From contig JAFSJF010000070.1 of assembly GCA_017439405.1 (NCBI GenBank), positions 1-41,391 on the forward strand: 41,391 nucleotides of DNA, in the 5' to 3' direction. Position numbers and translations under genes: made by a program. The stretch is from Bacteroidales bacterium. GTDB lineage: Bacteria; Bacteroidota; Bacteroidia; Bacteroidales; F082. Below are positions 40,275 through 41,391 of the stretch, in pieces. The notes beneath the pieces are model-generated. The model did not search any database. It was given only the letters and a program-made list of their open reading frames with translations, and had not been told where the DNA came from. Each line of letters begins with the position of its first letter. Position 1 is the stretch's first letter.

Positions 40275-41315
40275 TCAGTAGTTTATCGGATGGTCGTTTG
40301 AAGCGACAACCTGGCCGTAGGTCACATATAAAATATGGCAGAAGACATCCCATTTGTGTTGTTCCGGATACTCATACTGCATTCCTTGGATTTCCCAACG
40401 TACCGGACGTTGGTTCCCTAAGCTGGGGCCGCCGTTGCTGATGTATTCGAACCCCAGTCCCAAATAGGAATCAAGGCAGTAGCACATCTTGTTCAGGTCG
40501 AGAGTGGGCACGGCATAGGTGTCGGCCTCCACGGCAAAAATCCTCGAATTGCCGAGAAAGTCGGAACCGTACGGGTCGATGTGGTCTGTATAATTGAACT
40601 GTTGGGTTGACGCATAGACAAAGTACACCCTGACTGGGAGAGGCTCGCCCGGCATTACATATTCACGGCCTTCCAAAAGGTTGAGATAGTGTTCCAAGGT
40701 GTCTATTGCGCTGGTGTTCCAGACATATTGCATGTTCTGGTCGAAGTACTCATAGCAGTACAGGGAGGCTTCCCAATCGTCCTCGAAATACCACGTGTGG
40801 TCCAGGACGATGTACGAGGTGGTTAGCGTGGCCATGACCTGACCGTCTTCCGAAATGGAAGCCCCGATGTATCTGAAATGCTTTTCCTGCAGGTCGAGGC
40901 TCTGGTAGAAGGCGTCGATGTCGTTGGCCATGCTTGCGTAAACGGCGTTAAGGTCGGTCAGCGAAACCTCTCCGTTGGCCACGTCGATGTGGTAGCGGAG
41001 CGTGTCGTAGCGCAGGTCTGTGAACTTCACGTTGGCGTTGCAGAAGTCGTAGTTGGCCACGCTGGAGAGGTGCCAGGCGGCCTCCTCGAGGCTCAGCGTC
41101 TCGCCGTCGCCACGGGTGGCTGTCAGCATCCTCTGCTTGAAGTCCTCGAGGTAGGCGTTCATGTCGTCCACTTGTGGCGGAGCGAAGGCCTTTGAAGGTT
41201 GGGGGCTGATGCCCGGCAAGTTGGCTTGCGTTTCCTTCTTGCAGGAAACTACGGCGACCAATGTCGCCACGACCACCAAAACGATGGCCACGATGAATCT
41301 GTTGTTGGTTTTCAT
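40275..41315 (-). CDS. Lipoprotein of unknown function
   Basis: The 346-residue protein has a lipoprotein signal (LVVVATLVAVVSCKKE, Cys25). The mature part begins with a Pro-rich linker (LPGISPQPSKAFAPPQVDDM), then a helical stretch (MNAYLEDFKQRMLTATRGDG, LSLEEAAWHLSSVANYDFCN) and a mixed region rich in Tyr, Asp and Trp (HTWYFEDDWEASLYCYEYFD). The WHLSSVANYDFC pattern recalls short helical modules common in Bacteroidales lipoproteins of unknown function, but I cannot name the family. It is codirectional with the T9SS gene downstream but separated by a MITE-like element, so joint transcription is uncertain. The remaining 76 bp to the window edge show nothing I can assign. Confidence 0.8.
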   Translation of the reverse strand: MKTNNRFIVAIVLVVVATLVAVVSCKKETQANLPGISPQPSKAFAPPQVDDMNAYLEDFKQRMLTATRGDGETLSLEEAAWHLSSVANYDFCNANVKFTDLRYDTLRYHIDVANGEVSLTDLNAVYASMANDIDAFYQSLDLQEKHFRYIGASISEDGQVMATLTTSYIVLDHTWYFEDDWEASLYCYEYFDQNMQYVWNTSAIDTLEHYLNLLEGREYVMPGEPLPVRVYFVYASTQQFNYTDHIDPYGSDFLGNSRIFAVEADTYAVPTLDLNKMCYCLDSYLGLGFEYISNGGPSLGNQRPVRWEIQGMQYEYPEQHKWDVFCHILYVTYGQVVASNDHPINY

Positions 41316-41391
41316 TGTTGTTCAATTTTTAAAATGTTGTTTTATAGTTTATGGTGGACTTTCCCATGCGGCACAACGAGCCACCTAACCA

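Overview
The window looks like chromosomal DNA of a member of the Bacteroidales (phylum Bacteroidota), probably a gut-type anaerobe. It carries a SusC/SusD outer-membrane pair, four proteins ending in type IX secretion (T9SS) C-terminal sorting domains, many lipoproteins, a glutaminyl cyclase of the Porphyromonas type, a two-gene methylmalonyl-CoA mutase, and repeated TAnnTTTG promoter elements just upstream of start codons. No rRNA, tRNA or CRISPR array was seen. Species cannot be named from the sequence.

Layout. 0-0.23 kb: end of an internally deleted IS transposase. 0.4-3.1 kb: a T9SS-secreted protein and a convergent zinc-ribbon protein. 3.2-11.1 kb: SusC, SusD and a T9SS-secreted PNGase F-like N-glycanase in one direction. 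11.1-14.5 kb: an AAA-ATPase/PD-(D/E)XK protein and a bacterial-type prolyl-tRNA synthetase. 14.6-18.3 kb: an AT-rich island with a truncated DUF1016 gene, a long RNA-like hairpin, a small HTH gene, two secreted proteins of unknown function, a MITE-like element and a 33-bp tandem repeat. 18.35-19.9 kb: glutaminyl cyclase and a small outer-membrane barrel. 20.0-24.1 kb: tatA, tatC, a NapH-NapG-like fused polyferredoxin and a Tat-exported ferredoxin-type aldo/keto reductase. 24.3-28.2 kb: two lipoproteins and an O-antigen-ligase-like membrane protein with TPRs. 28.2-29.5 kb: a DUF4143-type ATPase. 29.6-33.7 kb (minus strand): mutB and mutA. 33.8-38.6 kb: two tandem paralogous lipoproteins and, divergently, a second PNGase F-like protein. 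38.6-41.3 kb (minus strand): a second T9SS protein, related to the first, and a lipoprotein.

How the genes fit together. Both PNGase F-like proteins keep the three catalytic acids known for the Elizabethkingia enzyme, and one lies directly behind a SusCD pair, suggesting surface release of N-glycans and uptake of the products. All eight non-lipoprotein secreted proteins have Gln right after the predicted signal peptidase site, the substrate expected for the glutaminyl cyclase encoded in the same window. The Tat translocon lies beside two redox proteins that carry twin-arginine signals, one of them internal.

The intergenic DNA is rich in small repeats: near-identical palindromes starting GTAGAGACG at gene ends, 7-bp heptad arrays that overlap stop and start codons, and a 72-bp inverted repeat present twice, one copy of which encodes the C-terminus of TatC.
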